Below, piece by piece: positions 25,001-32,050 of a stretch of 64,000 bases of DNA; the stretch's first letter is position 1, and every line of letters begins with the position of its first letter. Source of the stretch: Dromiciops gliroides (lineage: Eukaryota; Chordata; Mammalia; Microbiotheria; Microbiotheriidae); contig NC_057864.1 of assembly GCF_019393635.1 (NCBI RefSeq), positions 469,882,617 through 469,946,616 on the forward strand. Direction: 5' to 3'. Under the pieces are notes generated by a model. The model worked only from the letters and a program-made list of their open reading frames with translations. It ran no database searches and was not told the origin of the DNA. The position numbers and the translations under genes were made by a program.

Positions 25001-27061
25001 AACTCACCAGAAGAATGTAGAAGGGAGCAGCTAGGTGGCACAGTGGATAAAGCACCGGCCCTGAATTCAGGAGTACTTGAGTTCAAATCCAGCCTTAGAC
25101 ACTTGACATTTATTAGCTGTGTGACCCTGGGTAAGTTACTTAGCCCTCATTTCCCACCCACCCCTAACCCCACCCCCCCACCCCCCCCAAAAAAGAAGAA
25201 GAAGAATGCAGAAGTCACACTGGCAAGTTATCATTAAAGAAAACCACAGTCAGCCAATCATCAAGCATTTATTCAATAGCTATCATGTGCCAGGCTCTGG
25301 GTTAAGTGCTGGAGATCCAGAGACAAAAAGGAAGAGAGTCATTGTCTTCAAGGAGCATCTGTTCTACTGGAGAAGACACAGACACATGGAAGTGTAGACA
25401 GAGGATTGTAGATTCAGAGCTCAAAGGGACCCCAGGGCCATCCATCCAACCCCTGCATTTCACAGATGAAGAACTGAGGTGGAGGTTAAGTGATTTGCCT
25501 AGCATCACATAGCTAGTAAGTGTTAGAGGCAGAGGCTGGTCCTCAATCTTTCTGCCTTCAAGCCCAACACTCTGTCCACTGTGCTGTGCTGATTGGGAAG
25601 TCGTGCTTCTAGGAGAGGGGAATCAGGAAAGCCCGTGTGGACAAAGCCTGCCTGGACAGGTGGCCCTTGAGCTGTGTCTGGAAAGAAAATCAAGTAGAGA
25701 GAATGTCCCAGCCTACGAGAAGGCCTGGGCAAAGGTAGGCGAAGTGTCCTGGGGGCAGAACAGCCAATCTGCCCTGGTGGCTGGACTTTAGCATGTTGGG
25801 AAGTGATGAGCTGTTGGAAGGTGGCCACACTGTGAAGAGATTTAAATAGAGATGCACTTCAATAGATGTTCAATTCAGTAAGCATTTATTAAGCTCCAAT
25901 ATGTGCCCGGGCCCTGTGCTAAATGCCAGATACAAAAAGAAGCAAAAGACAGGCCCTGCCCCTAAGGAGCTTATAGTTTAATGGAGGGAGACAACATACA
26001 AACAGACACAAACAAAACAAGCTCTATACAGGATAAGTAGGAAATAATGTAAAGGAAGGTGCTGGAATTGAGAAGCATTGGGAAAGGCTTCCTGTAGAAA
26101 GTGGGATTTTAGTTGAGACATAAAGGAGGCCAGGGAGGTTAGTAGTCAGCAGAGGAGGGAGAAGGTTCCCGGCAAGAGGGACAGCAGAGAAAATGGGAGT
26201 CATAAGGTGATACTTGAAATCATGGGGGTTGATGTGGTTGTCAAATAAATGTAGAGAGAAAAGAGAAAGACCTCAGGACAGTTAATGGGTGTGACATGAA
26301 TGGTGAATCAGCAAGGGAGACTGAGAACAATAGGTGGGATGCAGAGCCCAGAGCTAGGAGACAGCCATGTTCTAACAACCCACCCCATGTAGGAGTGACA
26401 AAACAGGAAGAGAGAGGGGTCTGCAGGATCCATGCTGCCAAGGGGTTAAGGAAGTTTGAGGATTGAGAAAGGGGCCTTAGATTTGGCATTTACTCCAGAG
26501 ACCACAGGTAGTTTAGGAAAGGGCAGTTTCAGTTTAGTGATGAGAATAGAAACCCCTTTACTGGAGATTAGGAAAAGGGAGGAGAGGTAAAGTAGGCCCA
26601 GAATCAAGGAGTTGGCAGAGAAAGGATGGAGGTTTTGTCTATAAGAAATTCACCCAAAACAAACATAGACACAAAGAAAAACAATCCATGCACGCCGGTG
26701 TGATTCATTAATCTGAATCCAAATGCCACAGCCAGAAATCGTCATTTAGAAACTGGCATAAGCTCCAAATTGTAATGAAATAACATTAAAATGAAGTAAT
26801 CTAAGTCTCATTTATCTGTTTAGTTGTCCAGGAGAGACCTGATAATAGATCATGTGCGAGGTCAGTGAATATTACTTCTGGGTCATCTGCCCTTCTGTGG
26901 TTTTCAGGTTAGATTATTTGGAGAAGAGGAAAAATTTTGAAGATCGATTAAAAGAACTGAAGTCTGAAATACATGCCCTGAAACTTGAGGAAAAACAAAA
27001 ACAAAAGAGACCAGTCTCTTATTGGAATGAAGTCTTTGTATCAGTAGACACCTTAAAAAAG
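1244..27061 (+). CDS. Merlin (NF2)-like FERM/coiled-coil protein, exons equivalent to NF2 6-15 (partial gene)
   Basis: Ten exons (listed separately) read in one continuous frame with canonical AG/GT borders. They encode the FERM F3 lobe (equivalents of exons 6-9, with [31 protein letters not shown]), the junction [17 protein letters not shown] and [15 protein letters not shown], the long charged helix (exons 10-13) and part of the tail (14-15). The words MANEAL-like (here QANEAL), [20 protein letters not shown] and [11 protein letters not shown] belong to merlin and not to ezrin/radixin/moesin. Exon lengths 83, 76, 138, 75, 114, 123, 218, 103, 128, 154 compare with human NF2 83, 76, 135, 75, 114, 123, 218, 106, 128, 163 (from memory). 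Merlin is a membrane-cytoskeleton scaffold and Hippo-pathway tumour suppressor; the role of this paralogue is unknown. The serine equal to merlin S518 (PAK/PKA site) is kept as KRLS in exon 14. The tail in exon 15 has lost the conserved HNEN motif. Intact frames and splice sites over 26 kb argue for a working gene. N-terminal exons are outside the window and the last coding exon was not located. Confidence 0.9.
1412..3032 (-). mobile_element. 5'-truncated L1 LINE with 14-bp target duplication
   Basis: The poly-T at 1412-1423 is the reversed poly-A tail. The 14-bp direct repeat AGCAACCAGCATTT flanks it (1398-1411 and 3033-3046). The - strand frame 3032-1820 is open and encodes the ORF2 C-terminal region ([52 protein letters not shown]). 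The 3' UTR carries TA-rich repeats near 1525-1580. Open frame plus intact duplication suggest a recent insertion, made into older L2/MIR-like sequence. Confidence 0.95.
3430..3575 (-). repeat. WSINE1-type SINE
   Basis: Full body in reverse, ending CCACCTAGCTGCCCC. Confidence 0.92.
3655..3797 (-). repeat. WSINE1-type SINE
   Basis: Reverse full body, 80 bp after the previous copy. CT-rich target text (ATCTCTCTCT-like) is repeated on both sides. Confidence 0.92.
4114..4252 (-). repeat. WSINE1-type SINE with internal deletion
   Basis: Reverse copy missing the short stretch before TGTGCCACCTAGCTG. Inserted in an older CR1/L3-like repeat with ATTCATAGAATCATAG. Confidence 0.9.
4608..4757 (-). repeat. 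WSINE1-type SINE
   Basis: Reverse full body just upstream of the merlin-like exon at 4983. Confidence 0.93.
4983..5058 (+). CDS. Merlin-like exon (NF2 exon 7 equivalent)
   Basis: 76 bp after acceptor TTCTCCAG, before donor GTAAGTAG. It reads [25 protein letters not shown] in FERM lobe F3. Its length equals human exon 7, and its phase (1 leading base) joins exactly to the preceding exon. Confidence 0.93.
5327..5479 (-). repeat. WSINE1-type SINE with target duplication
   Basis: TGGAATGATTTTTT at 5313-5326 and 5480-5493 flanks a full reverse copy. Confidence 0.94.
6310..6545 (+). repeat. MIR-like old SINE
   Basis: CAATGTGGCAGAGTGGATAG head, GTTTCTTCATCTGTGAAATGG middle and a decayed tail. Intron 7 of the merlin-like gene. 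Confidence 0.65.
7030..7182 (-). repeat. WSINE1-type SINE with target duplication
   Basis: CTCACCACAT(A/T)CTCTTTT is repeated on both sides of a full reverse copy. Confidence 0.94.
8405..8551 (+). repeat. WSINE1-type SINE in a trinucleotide array
   Basis: Forward copy. ACTATTATCAC occurs on both sides; the right-hand copy was later split by the solo LTR at 8563. Confidence 0.9.
8563..8934 (+). mobile_element. Solo LTR, ERV1-like, copy 1
   Basis: 372 bp beginning TGTTAAGGGC and ending TCGTTACA (TG...CA ends). It is flanked by a 4-bp duplication TCAC (8559-8562, 8935-8938), the spacing typical of ERV1/gamma-type integration. No internal viral region is present, so it is a recombined solo LTR. 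It is inserted in the 3' target duplication of a WSINE within a trinucleotide array, so it is younger than that SINE. Confidence 0.85.
9845..10101 (+). repeat. SINE with RTE-derived tail
   Basis: tRNA-like head, then GAGCTGGAGAAGGAAATG and a tail ending in ...AAACTGAACAAGAA, the 3' end shared with RTE LINEs. It splits an L2-like repeat (left part about 9805-9844, right part about 10102-10235). Confidence 0.75.
10362..10530 (-). repeat. WSINE1-type SINE with target duplication
   Basis: 17-bp CAAAGTGCTTGTATTCT at 10345-10361 and 10531-10547. Confidence 0.95.
10745..11265 (+). repeat. WSINE1-type SINE split by a solo LTR
   Basis: Head at 10745-10837 and tail from 11196; the LTR sits between them. 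The split SINE itself sits in an L1 fragment, giving three nested layers. Confidence 0.92.
10838..11195 (+). mobile_element. Solo LTR, ERV1-like, copy 2
   Basis: 358 bp, same family as copy 1 (same ends; roughly nine bases in ten alike by eye). The 4-bp duplication CTAG lies at 10834-10837 and 11196-11199. It is inserted in the middle of a WSINE copy, so it is younger than that SINE. No internal region. Confidence 0.88.
11337..11482 (-). repeat. WSINE1-type SINE with target duplication
   Basis: GTAGACAGCATTTTT at 11322-11336 and 11483-11497; inserted in L1 text. Confidence 0.95.
12175..12312 (+). CDS. Merlin-like exon (NF2 exon 8 equivalent)
   Basis: 138 bp after TTTTGCAG, before GTAGGTGG. 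It reads [46 protein letters not shown]. It is one codon longer than human exon 8 (45 codons); the additional residue lies in the loop before LLLGVD. It is separated from the previous exon by a 7.1-kb repeat-filled intron. Confidence 0.93.
12426..12577 (-). repeat. WSINE1-type SINE with target duplication
   Basis: AGTCATTCTTATTT at 12412-12425 and 12578-12591. It lies 113 bp after the merlin-like exon at 12175-12312. Confidence 0.95.
13702..13776 (+). CDS. Merlin-like exon (NF2 exon 9 equivalent)
   Basis: 75 bp after CTCCACCAG, before GTAAGCAG, in phase 0. It reads [25 protein letters not shown], ending the F3 lobe. Same length as the human exon. Confidence 0.94.
14043..14680. mobile_element. 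Possible old LTR-like element
   Basis: About 640 bp of sequence unlike the intron around it, starting TGTTATGGGGG, with an LTR-like look. There is no second copy in the window and no clear end, so this is a guess. Confidence 0.2.
15340..15420 (+). repeat. GGAA/GAAA purine tract
   Basis: Imperfect GGAAGGAAAGAAAG repeats, 80 bp. Confidence 0.9.
15581..15730 (+). repeat. WSINE1-type SINE
   Basis: Forward copy lacking the first few bases, with an AAAGAAAG tail. Confidence 0.9.
15788..16666 (-). mobile_element. Second 5'-truncated L1 LINE, same subfamily
   Basis: Nearly identical over its length to the 3' part of the copy at 1412-3032, including the 3' UTR with an expanded (TA)n. The direct repeat TTAGCTGGGGTTTCT flanks it at 15773-15787 and 16667-16681. 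It encodes only the last part of ORF2. Confidence 0.93.
15953..16000 (+). repeat. (TA)n microsatellite inside L1 3' UTR
   Basis: Pure TA run; a shorter imperfect version sits at the matching place of the other L1 copy (1525-1580). Confidence 0.95.
16689..17208 (+). mobile_element. Older LTR-like relative of the solo LTRs
   Basis: It shares the 5' part with the two solo LTRs in the same order (TAAATTA..GGCTTTAGC, TTAAGCATTTATAAA, GTAAAGAGAGAGCACATGG) but differs in the rest. Likely an older or sister LTR family. Ends are approximate and no target duplication was identified. No coding region. Confidence 0.5.
17855..17968 (+). CDS. Merlin-like exon (NF2 exon 10 equivalent)
   Basis: 114 bp after TTTGGTAG, before GTGGGTTG. 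It reads [38 protein letters not shown], the end of FERM and the start of the alpha-helical domain. Near-identical to human merlin and of identical length. Confidence 0.95.
18590..18712 (+). CDS. Merlin-like exon (NF2 exon 11 equivalent)
   Basis: 123 bp after CTTTTCCAG, before GTGAGTAT. It reads [41 protein letters not shown]. Coiled-coil heptads; same length as the human exon. Confidence 0.95.
18937..19154 (+). CDS. Merlin-like exon (NF2 exon 12 equivalent)
   Basis: 218 bp after TTTTCCAG, before GTGAGGCA. It begins [15 protein letters not shown] and continues with [19 protein letters not shown] and [10 protein letters not shown]. It ends 2 bases into an Arg codon. Same length as the human exon; charged coiled-coil. 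Confidence 0.95.
20018..20206 (-). repeat. WSINE1-type SINE with repeated tail
   Basis: Two poly-T/GTGAGGCAAT tails lie 30 bp apart in front of a single body. ATCCTCAACT is repeated outside (about 20008 and 20208), so the extra tail lies inside the insertion. Confidence 0.88.
20880..21030 (+). repeat. MIR
   Basis: GGCTTGGTGGAAAGAGC.., CCCAAATCCTGGCTCAGCC.., GGACCTCAGTTTCC: classic MIR order. Confidence 0.7.
21523..21625 (+). CDS. Merlin-like exon (NF2 exon 13 equivalent)
   Basis: 103 bp after GTCTAACAG, before GTATGTTT. It reads [34 protein letters not shown]. It is one codon shorter than human exon 13 (106 bp); the last residues differ fully from merlin's. Confidence 0.92.
21725..21905. 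repeat. L2-like LINE 3' remnant
   Basis: ATTGTCCACTATATGCCAGG, CTCCCTGCCCTCAAGGGGCT, then an A-rich segment with AACAAAACACATACAAA. The same text recurs at 25860 and 30370. Confidence 0.6.
22438..22565 (+). CDS. Merlin-like exon (NF2 exon 14 equivalent)
   Basis: 128 bp after TTTTCTAG, before GTAGGTAC. It reads [42 protein letters not shown]. The first half (merlin's proline-rich linker) is diverged. The second half keeps FD-KD-D-KRLS-EIE, including the serine equal to merlin S518. Same length as the human exon. Confidence 0.93.
22600..22710 (+). repeat. CA/TA-rich microsatellite
   Basis: ACACACATACACACACACAC then TATA/CATA variants, starting 35 bp after a merlin-like exon. Confidence 0.85.
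22711..22996 (-). mobile_element. RTE-type LINE 3' fragment
   Basis: The - strand frame reads [37 protein letters not shown], then a zinc-finger-like tail [19 protein letters not shown] recognise this as the C-terminal end of an RTE-like non-LTR element; the family name is from memory and could be wrong. Confidence 0.6.
23010..23660 (-). mobile_element. Old L1 LINE 3' fragment interrupted by a SINE
   Basis: L1 3' UTR and ORF2 tail in reverse ([20 protein letters not shown]), with a WSINE copy inserted at 23475-23637. Confidence 0.85.
23475..23637 (-). repeat. WSINE1-type SINE with target duplication
   Basis: AGAATTC(C/T)AAAATTCTT on both sides; (TTTG)n tail. Inserted in L1 text. Confidence 0.94.
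24212..24360 (-). repeat. WSINE1-type SINE with target duplication
   Basis: TAACCTTCATTCTTT at 24197-24211 and 24361-24375. Confidence 0.95.
24583..24826 (-). repeat. SINE with RTE-derived tail
   Basis: Reverse copy: the tail (TGTCTGACTCTTTGTGACC, TTGGCCAAGATACTGGAG) comes first, then the tRNA-like body ending CTACCTAGCTGCCC. Confidence 0.8.
25025..25198 (+). repeat. WSINE1-type SINE
   Basis: Forward copy with a C-rich and AAG-rich tail. AGAATG(T/C)AGAAG lies on both sides. Confidence 0.92.
25860..26570. repeat. L2-like LINE 3' remnant, long
   Basis: Starts AAGCATTTATTAAGCTCCAA and continues through CTGCCCCTAAGGAGCTTA and GGAAAGGCTTCCTGTAGAAA to about 26.5 kb. It ends 340 bp before the merlin-like exon at 26908. 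Confidence 0.6.
26908..27061 (+). CDS. Merlin-like exon (NF2 exon 15 equivalent)
   Basis: 154 bp after GGTTTTCAG, before GTATGTAAAG. It reads [33 protein letters not shown], then [18 protein letters not shown]. It is three codons shorter than human exon 15 (163 bp). The first half aligns well. The second half lacks merlin's LDILHNEN but ends DTLKK where merlin ends NTIKK. It ends in phase 0, as needed for a C-terminal exon equal to merlin's LTLQSAKSRVAFFEEL. Without splicing the frame stops five codons on (VCKEK). Confidence 0.9.
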
Positions 27062-27285
27062 GTATGTAAAGAGAAGTAAACAAATAAGGTACTATGCAAA
27101 AAGTGGTGAATTCAGCCCAGTGGTGACTATTCCCAACATCCTCTCCTCTTCTTATTTCTGTTTTTTACTCTTCTTCCTTCCTTTCCCTTGGTTTCCTTAC
27201 ACCTGTTCCAAGTAGCTTCTTTGGGTCCTGACTTGTGATTCCATCTGTGTAAGGACCTCTCCTTTCTTAAGATTATCAACTATTC

Positions 27286-27434
27286 GGGGCAGCTAGGTGG
27301 CGCAGTGGATAGAGCACCGGCCCTGGAGTCAGGAGGACCTGAGTTCAAATCCAGCCTCAGACACTTAACACTTACTAGCTGTGTGACCCTAGGCAAGTCA
27401 CTTAACCCCAATTGCCTCACACACACACAAAAAA
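27286..27434 (+). repeat. WSINE1-type SINE with target duplication
   Basis: AGATTA(T/C)CAACTATTC at 27270-27285 and 27435-27450. It lies 224 bp after the last merlin-like exon found. Confidence 0.95.
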
Positions 27435-27869
27435 AGATTACCAACTATTCTATAGTTTATAGTTTAGGGAGTTGGTTGGGGCATTGAGAGGTTAAGTTTT
27501 TCTTTTCTAGGCATACACAGCCAGTATGTGTCAGGGACAGGATTTGAAACTAAGTCTAAGAAGACTTGGGAAATATTTAAAACTTCAGATATCCCCCAGG
27601 ATGTGTACAGGAAAATCTCATTACTGGGATGACAGATGAAAAGAACCAATCTGCACTTGTTTCTTGGGTTTCTGATTTTGTCACGATGCCTTTTTAAAAC
27701 TGGAAGAAAAAGTGATCCACAAAATACACAGAAAACACTAAGAAAGGCAACCTCCCAAGGATGCATCAGTTCTAGGAGCAGAGTTCACAGTCCCTGCATC
27801 TCGGATGCGTGTTGTAATTTGTCTGCCATTTTCTGAATGAAATGGGATTATGAAGTTTGATCATGGGAA

Positions 27870-28190
27870 TCACTTCAGTTTATAGTTATTGAACACCTAC
27901 TGTGTGCAAGGTACTGGGATGACACTGCCTAACACCAAGGAGCTTATGTTTTCCTGGGGTAGATGTATTTACTGGGGAATATGCTGCCCATTATAGTGTA
28001 TTGGAGGCAAAGGAGAGATCCAGGTAGAGAACATGAGTCGGAGAGCAACAGGAAAAGTCTCAAGCTGAGTCTGGAAAGAAGAGAAAGATTCTGGAAGGTG
28101 GAGATGAGGAGGAAATGTATTGCAGGCATGGGAGATGGCTTCACAAGGTTGGACAAAGCTAATATTCTGAGTTAGCTGGTCAAAGAGTCA
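27870..28190. repeat. L2-like LINE remnant
   Basis: TTATTGAACACCTACTGTGT, GCAAGGTACTGGGATG, then decayed text. Confidence 0.5.
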
Positions 28191-28198
28191 TACAAGCA

Positions 28199-28405
28199 GG
28201 GCAACTAGATGGCGCTATAGTGGATAGAGCACTGGCTCTGGAGTCAGGAGGACCTGAGGGGCAGCTAGATGGCGCTATAGTGGATAGAGCACCGGCCCTG
28301 GAGTCAGGAGGACCTGAGTTCAAATCCAGCCTCAGACATTTAACACTTACTAGCTGTGTGACCCTGGGCAAGTCACTTAACCCCCATTGCCTCACTAAAA
28401 AAAAA
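28199..28405 (+). repeat. WSINE1-type SINE with 60-bp tandem head duplication
   Basis: The first 60 bp occur twice in tandem (28201-28260 and 28261-28320), both with the private variant GATGGCGCTATAGTGG. Confidence 0.93.
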
Positions 28406-28434
28406 GAGTCATAGAAGCTCAGTTTGACCTGATC

Positions 28435-28700
28435 TCAGTGCATGTCTGGTCCATTCTGTATTTAAGAAGAATCCAAGAGGTCATGCAGGCTTCCCTCAAA
28501 GATCTCCAGCAAAGAGGAAGCCCCTGTATTCCAAGGCAGCCCGTTCTACTTTTGGATAACTTCGATTGTTAGGAATTTCCCCCCATACATTGAGCCTTAA
28601 TCTCTGTGTTTGCACTTTCTATTCATTGCTTCTAGTTCTGCCCTCTGCAGCCAAGCAGAACAAGTCTAATCCTGTTTGCCTGTAATAACTCGACATTTGA
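28435..28700 (-). repeat. CR1/L3-like LINE remnant
   Basis: Order of cues matches the reversed 3' region of amniote CR1 elements: AAGGCAGCCCGTTCTACTTT, TTGTTAGGAATTTCC, AGTTCTGCCCTCTGCAGCCA. Confidence 0.5.
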
Positions 28701-28926
28701 GGTCAGTTGGCAGTGTCCCCCAAATGTTTTCTTAGTGATGCTATGTTCAGTTTTCTTCTTTCATTCATTTCTGGTCATGAATGAGAAATCCTCTAGGATT
28801 TGAATTGGTGGTTTTTGTTATTTGATTAGTTTTTTCTTAGCCGCTAAAAGCATCTTTGCTGCTGTTTGGATACTACATTTCGGGGTGATCCGATTCTGGA
28901 GTTCCCTTCTTTTTTGTGTTCTATGA

Positions 28927-29097
28927 TTTTTGTTTGTTTGTTTGTTTTGCTGGGCAATGAGGGTTAAGTGACTTGCCCAAGGTCACACAGCTAGTAAGTG
29001 TCAAGTGTCCGAGGCCAAATTTGAACTCAGGTCCTCCTGAGACCAATTGGGATGGGCCAGGGCTGGTGCTCTATCCACTGTGCCACCTAGCCGCCCC
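28927..29097 (-). repeat. WSINE1-type SINE with a foreign 20-bp segment
   Basis: Reverse copy with (GTTT)n tail. An extra segment, 29040-29059, replaces the usual CTCCA before the GGGCTGGTGCT box. Confidence 0.9.
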
Positions 29098-29843
29098 TAA
29101 TTTCTTTTTTTTTGGCTTATTAACCACTCTGAAAAATCTCGTGAATAGATCTAGCTTAACTTTGGGGGCTTTTTACTTTCTTGTTTTTCAGTTTCTTTTA
29201 TCCCGTAATACTTATTCATTTTGTTGTAGCCTTTTTTGGTCCTTTTGCCAATCTTTTCTTCTCTGTGAGATGATTCTTCTTGTTTTAAAATTTTTCCTGT
29301 TCTTTTATTTTTATATGTTTATCATTGTTTTTGAGGTGATTTAAGGGATCTAATCTAAAACATGAACACTCGCTCCATCGTTTTATTGGAGAATCCCTTG
29401 AGAGGATCTTTCCATCCCATGGACACCAGGGAATCTCCAAATAAAAATTCTTGCCATCGACCTTGAAGTGCTGGGTTGAAGGAGGACCTCTATGAAGAGG
29501 ACCTCTTCTGTCTTCTTTATATTAAGCTTCTTTATAGGAGGCATGGAGAATTAAGGTACTCACTGACTCCTTGCCTGTTATAAACTCTGAAGAGGCTTCG
29601 GTTGGTCCCATGTGTGGTAAGATTATTGGAATTTGGCAGACCAATTGGGATGAGCCACACCTGGCCTGCCCTGAGCGACGATTTGGCCCTCACACAGGAA
29701 AACTTCTTGGGTCTACATGTGCCATGGTGGTTGTAGTCACACTTTTGCTGTCACCACAACTTCCCTTGGAAATTCCAGGTAATCTTTGATATAGGTATGA
29801 TTTGGGTGGGCTTGGCCTAGCCTTTTCAGAAGTTAAAAAGATT

Positions 29844-30115
29844 TGTAATAATGATGATGATAATAGCTAACACTTACATAGAATGCTTTAAGGTTTGCAA
29901 ATCACTTGACCTATGTTATCTCGTTTGATCCTCACAACACCCCTGGTAGTAGGTACTATTATTATTTCCATTTTACAGTTTAGGAAATTGAGGCGGCCAG
30001 AGGTGGGTGACTTGCTCAGGGTCACATAGCTAGTGAGTACCTGAGGCAGGATTTGAATTCAAGTCTTTTTGACTCCAGGTCCAGTGTTCCATCCACTTCA
30101 CCACCTACTTGCCTC
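29844..30115 (-). repeat. MIR-like old SINE
   Basis: In reverse: TTTTACAGTTTAGGAAATTG, CAGGGTCACATAGCTAGTGA, with the LINE-like tail TCACAACACCCCTGG before it. Confidence 0.7.
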
Positions 30116-30364
30116 ATGCCTCATGCCTCAGGTTTTGCTCATGGAATGACATAGATATAATGATCACTTGAGACCCACTGTCATGAACATCTGAACTCTC
30201 TGTCCCTTCTGTCCTTCAATTCAGTTCATCTCTTGGTCCACGGAGAGTCATTCTAGGCTAAGGTAGCTTCTGTCCCTGTCTGTTCACCTTTTAGTGGTTT
30301 TAGAAATCCATCCATAAAAGTCATGGAGTTTTTGGTGTGCTAAGGACTGGTTCTCTTCTTGTAT

Positions 30365-31330
30365 ATATTCATCAATCAACCAGTCAATCAACCATCAAAC
30401 ATTTATTAAACCCCTACTATGAGCTAAGTACTGGGAATACAAATAAGTTGAACACCATTGTCCCAGACCTTAAGGAACTCATGTTCTAATGGCAGAGCCA
30501 ACGTATAAATAACCGCACATACAAGATGTATGCAGCACCAATGTGGGTCATTCCAGAGGAAAGGCCAGCCGTTAGTCGGGAGGAAACAGGGAAGGTTTGA
30601 GCCTTGAAGGGAGGCAAGGAAGTGAGTGGGCAGAGGTGAGGAGTGAAAGTATTCCAGGAGTGGAGGACACCGAGGGTCACGGATGAGGCACAGGAAGAAG
30701 GCCGGTGTCTCTGGGTCACAGAGGACATGGGTGAGTAGAGTATAAAAGACTGGAAAGGTGGGAAGGGATTTTATATTTTATCCTGGAGGTAAGAGGGAGC
30801 AGCTGGAGCTCACTGAGTATTGGGGTGACATGGTCAGATGTGTGCTGTAGGAAGATGGACAAGAATGGGGAGAGACTCTAGCCCTGGAGACTGAGCAGAA
30901 AGTTATGGCAGTAGGCCAGGGGTAAGGCGATAAGAACTGGCACCATGGGGATGGCTGTGGGCGTGGAGGGGAAAGGACATGTTGTGAAATGCCAAGAGAC
31001 TGGCACGATTGGTTGTGTGGGGTGGGTGTGAGAGGGGAGGTGGGGAGGGTGCCTTGGTTGTGAGCCTGGGCTGGTGGGACAACAGCGGTGCCCTTGACTG
31101 TAATGGGGGGTTTGGAAGTGGTGGTGGTGGTGGTGTTAGGGAAAGTGAGGGCAGTTTTGGCCATGTGAGTTTAAGGTGTGTAAGGGACATCCAGTTTGAC
31201 ATTCTGATAGGCAGCTAGAAATGTGTATCTGGAGGTCAGAGAGAGATTAGGCTGGATTGGAAGTAAGAGGGAAGAGGGGATGGTTTTGGGGAAAAGAGAA
31301 TGAGTTTTGTTTTGGACATGATGTGTTTGA
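30365..31330. repeat. L2-like LINE 3' remnant, longest
   Basis: AACATTTATTAAACCCCTAC at the start, then GACCTTAAGGAACTCATGTT and GGGGTGACATGGTCAGATGT. Open frames in it on both strands are not host genes. Confidence 0.6.
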
Positions 31331-31349
31331 GGTGCCTGCCACTTGTCTT

Positions 31350-31506
31350 TTTATTTATTTATTTATTTTTTAGTGAGGCAATTGGGGTTAAGTGACTTGC
31401 CCAGGGTCACACAGCTAGTAAGTGTTGTGTCTGAGGCCGGATTTGAACTCAGGTACTCCTGACTCCAGGGCCGGTGCTCTATCCACTGCACCACCTAGCT
31501 GCCCCC
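31350..31506 (-). repeat. WSINE1-type SINE
   Basis: Reverse full body with (TTTA)n tail. Confidence 0.92.
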
Positions 31507-31880
31507 TTTTAATTTATTTAAAAAAAAATTATATAAATTGATTTGTTTAGGATTTTCCCCTAGTTATATGTAAAAAAAAATTTTACATTGATTTTTTTTT
31601 TTTTTTGGTGAGGCAGTTGGGATTAAGTGACTTGCCCAGGTTCACACAGCTAGTAAGTGTTCAGTGTCTGAGGCCGGATTTGAACTCAGGTCCTCCTGAA
31701 TCCAGGGCCGGTGCTCTATCCACTGTGCCACCTAGCTGCCACTTCACTTAACCCCAACTGCCTCACTAAAAACAATAAAATAAAATTAAAAAAAACCCTT
31801 TGTGTTCCAAATTTTCTTCCTCCTGCCCTCCCCACCCCTCCCTAAGAAATCAAGCAATTCAATATAAGTTATATATCACA
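31507..31880 (-). mobile_element. L1 3'-UTR fragment interrupted by a SINE
   Basis: T/C-rich L1 3' end text on both sides of the SINE at 31590-31740. A short + strand SINE tail remnant (about 31741-31795) follows that SINE. Confidence 0.6.
31590..31740 (-). repeat. WSINE1-type SINE
   Basis: Reverse full body inserted in an L1 3' end. A forward SINE tail piece abuts it at 31741. Confidence 0.92.
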
Positions 31881-31899
31881 GCCTTCTTCTTCCTCCTCT

Positions 31900-32050
31900 T
31901 CTTTTTTTTTTTTTTGCAGGGCAATGAGGATTAAGTGACTTGCCCAGGGTCACACAGCTAGTAAGTGTCAGGTGTCTGAGGTCAGATTTGAACTCAGGTC
32001 CTTCTGAGTCCAGGGCCAGTGCTTTTTCCACTGCACCACCTAGCTGTCTC
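31900..32050 (-). repeat. WSINE1-type SINE
   Basis: Reverse full body; third copy within 700 bp. Confidence 0.92.

Noticed and set aside
27784-27840. Short frame FTVPASRMRVVICLPFSE then stop, tested as the missing merlin-like last exon
   Set aside because: Slight likeness to merlin's end (T-[LV], R-V-[AV]) but the acceptor (GCAGAG) has no pyrimidine tract and FFEEL is absent. Too weak to call.
30778-31202. Pro/Ser/Thr-rich frames on the - strand
   Set aside because: They lie in an old L2-like repeat and a GGT-rich run.
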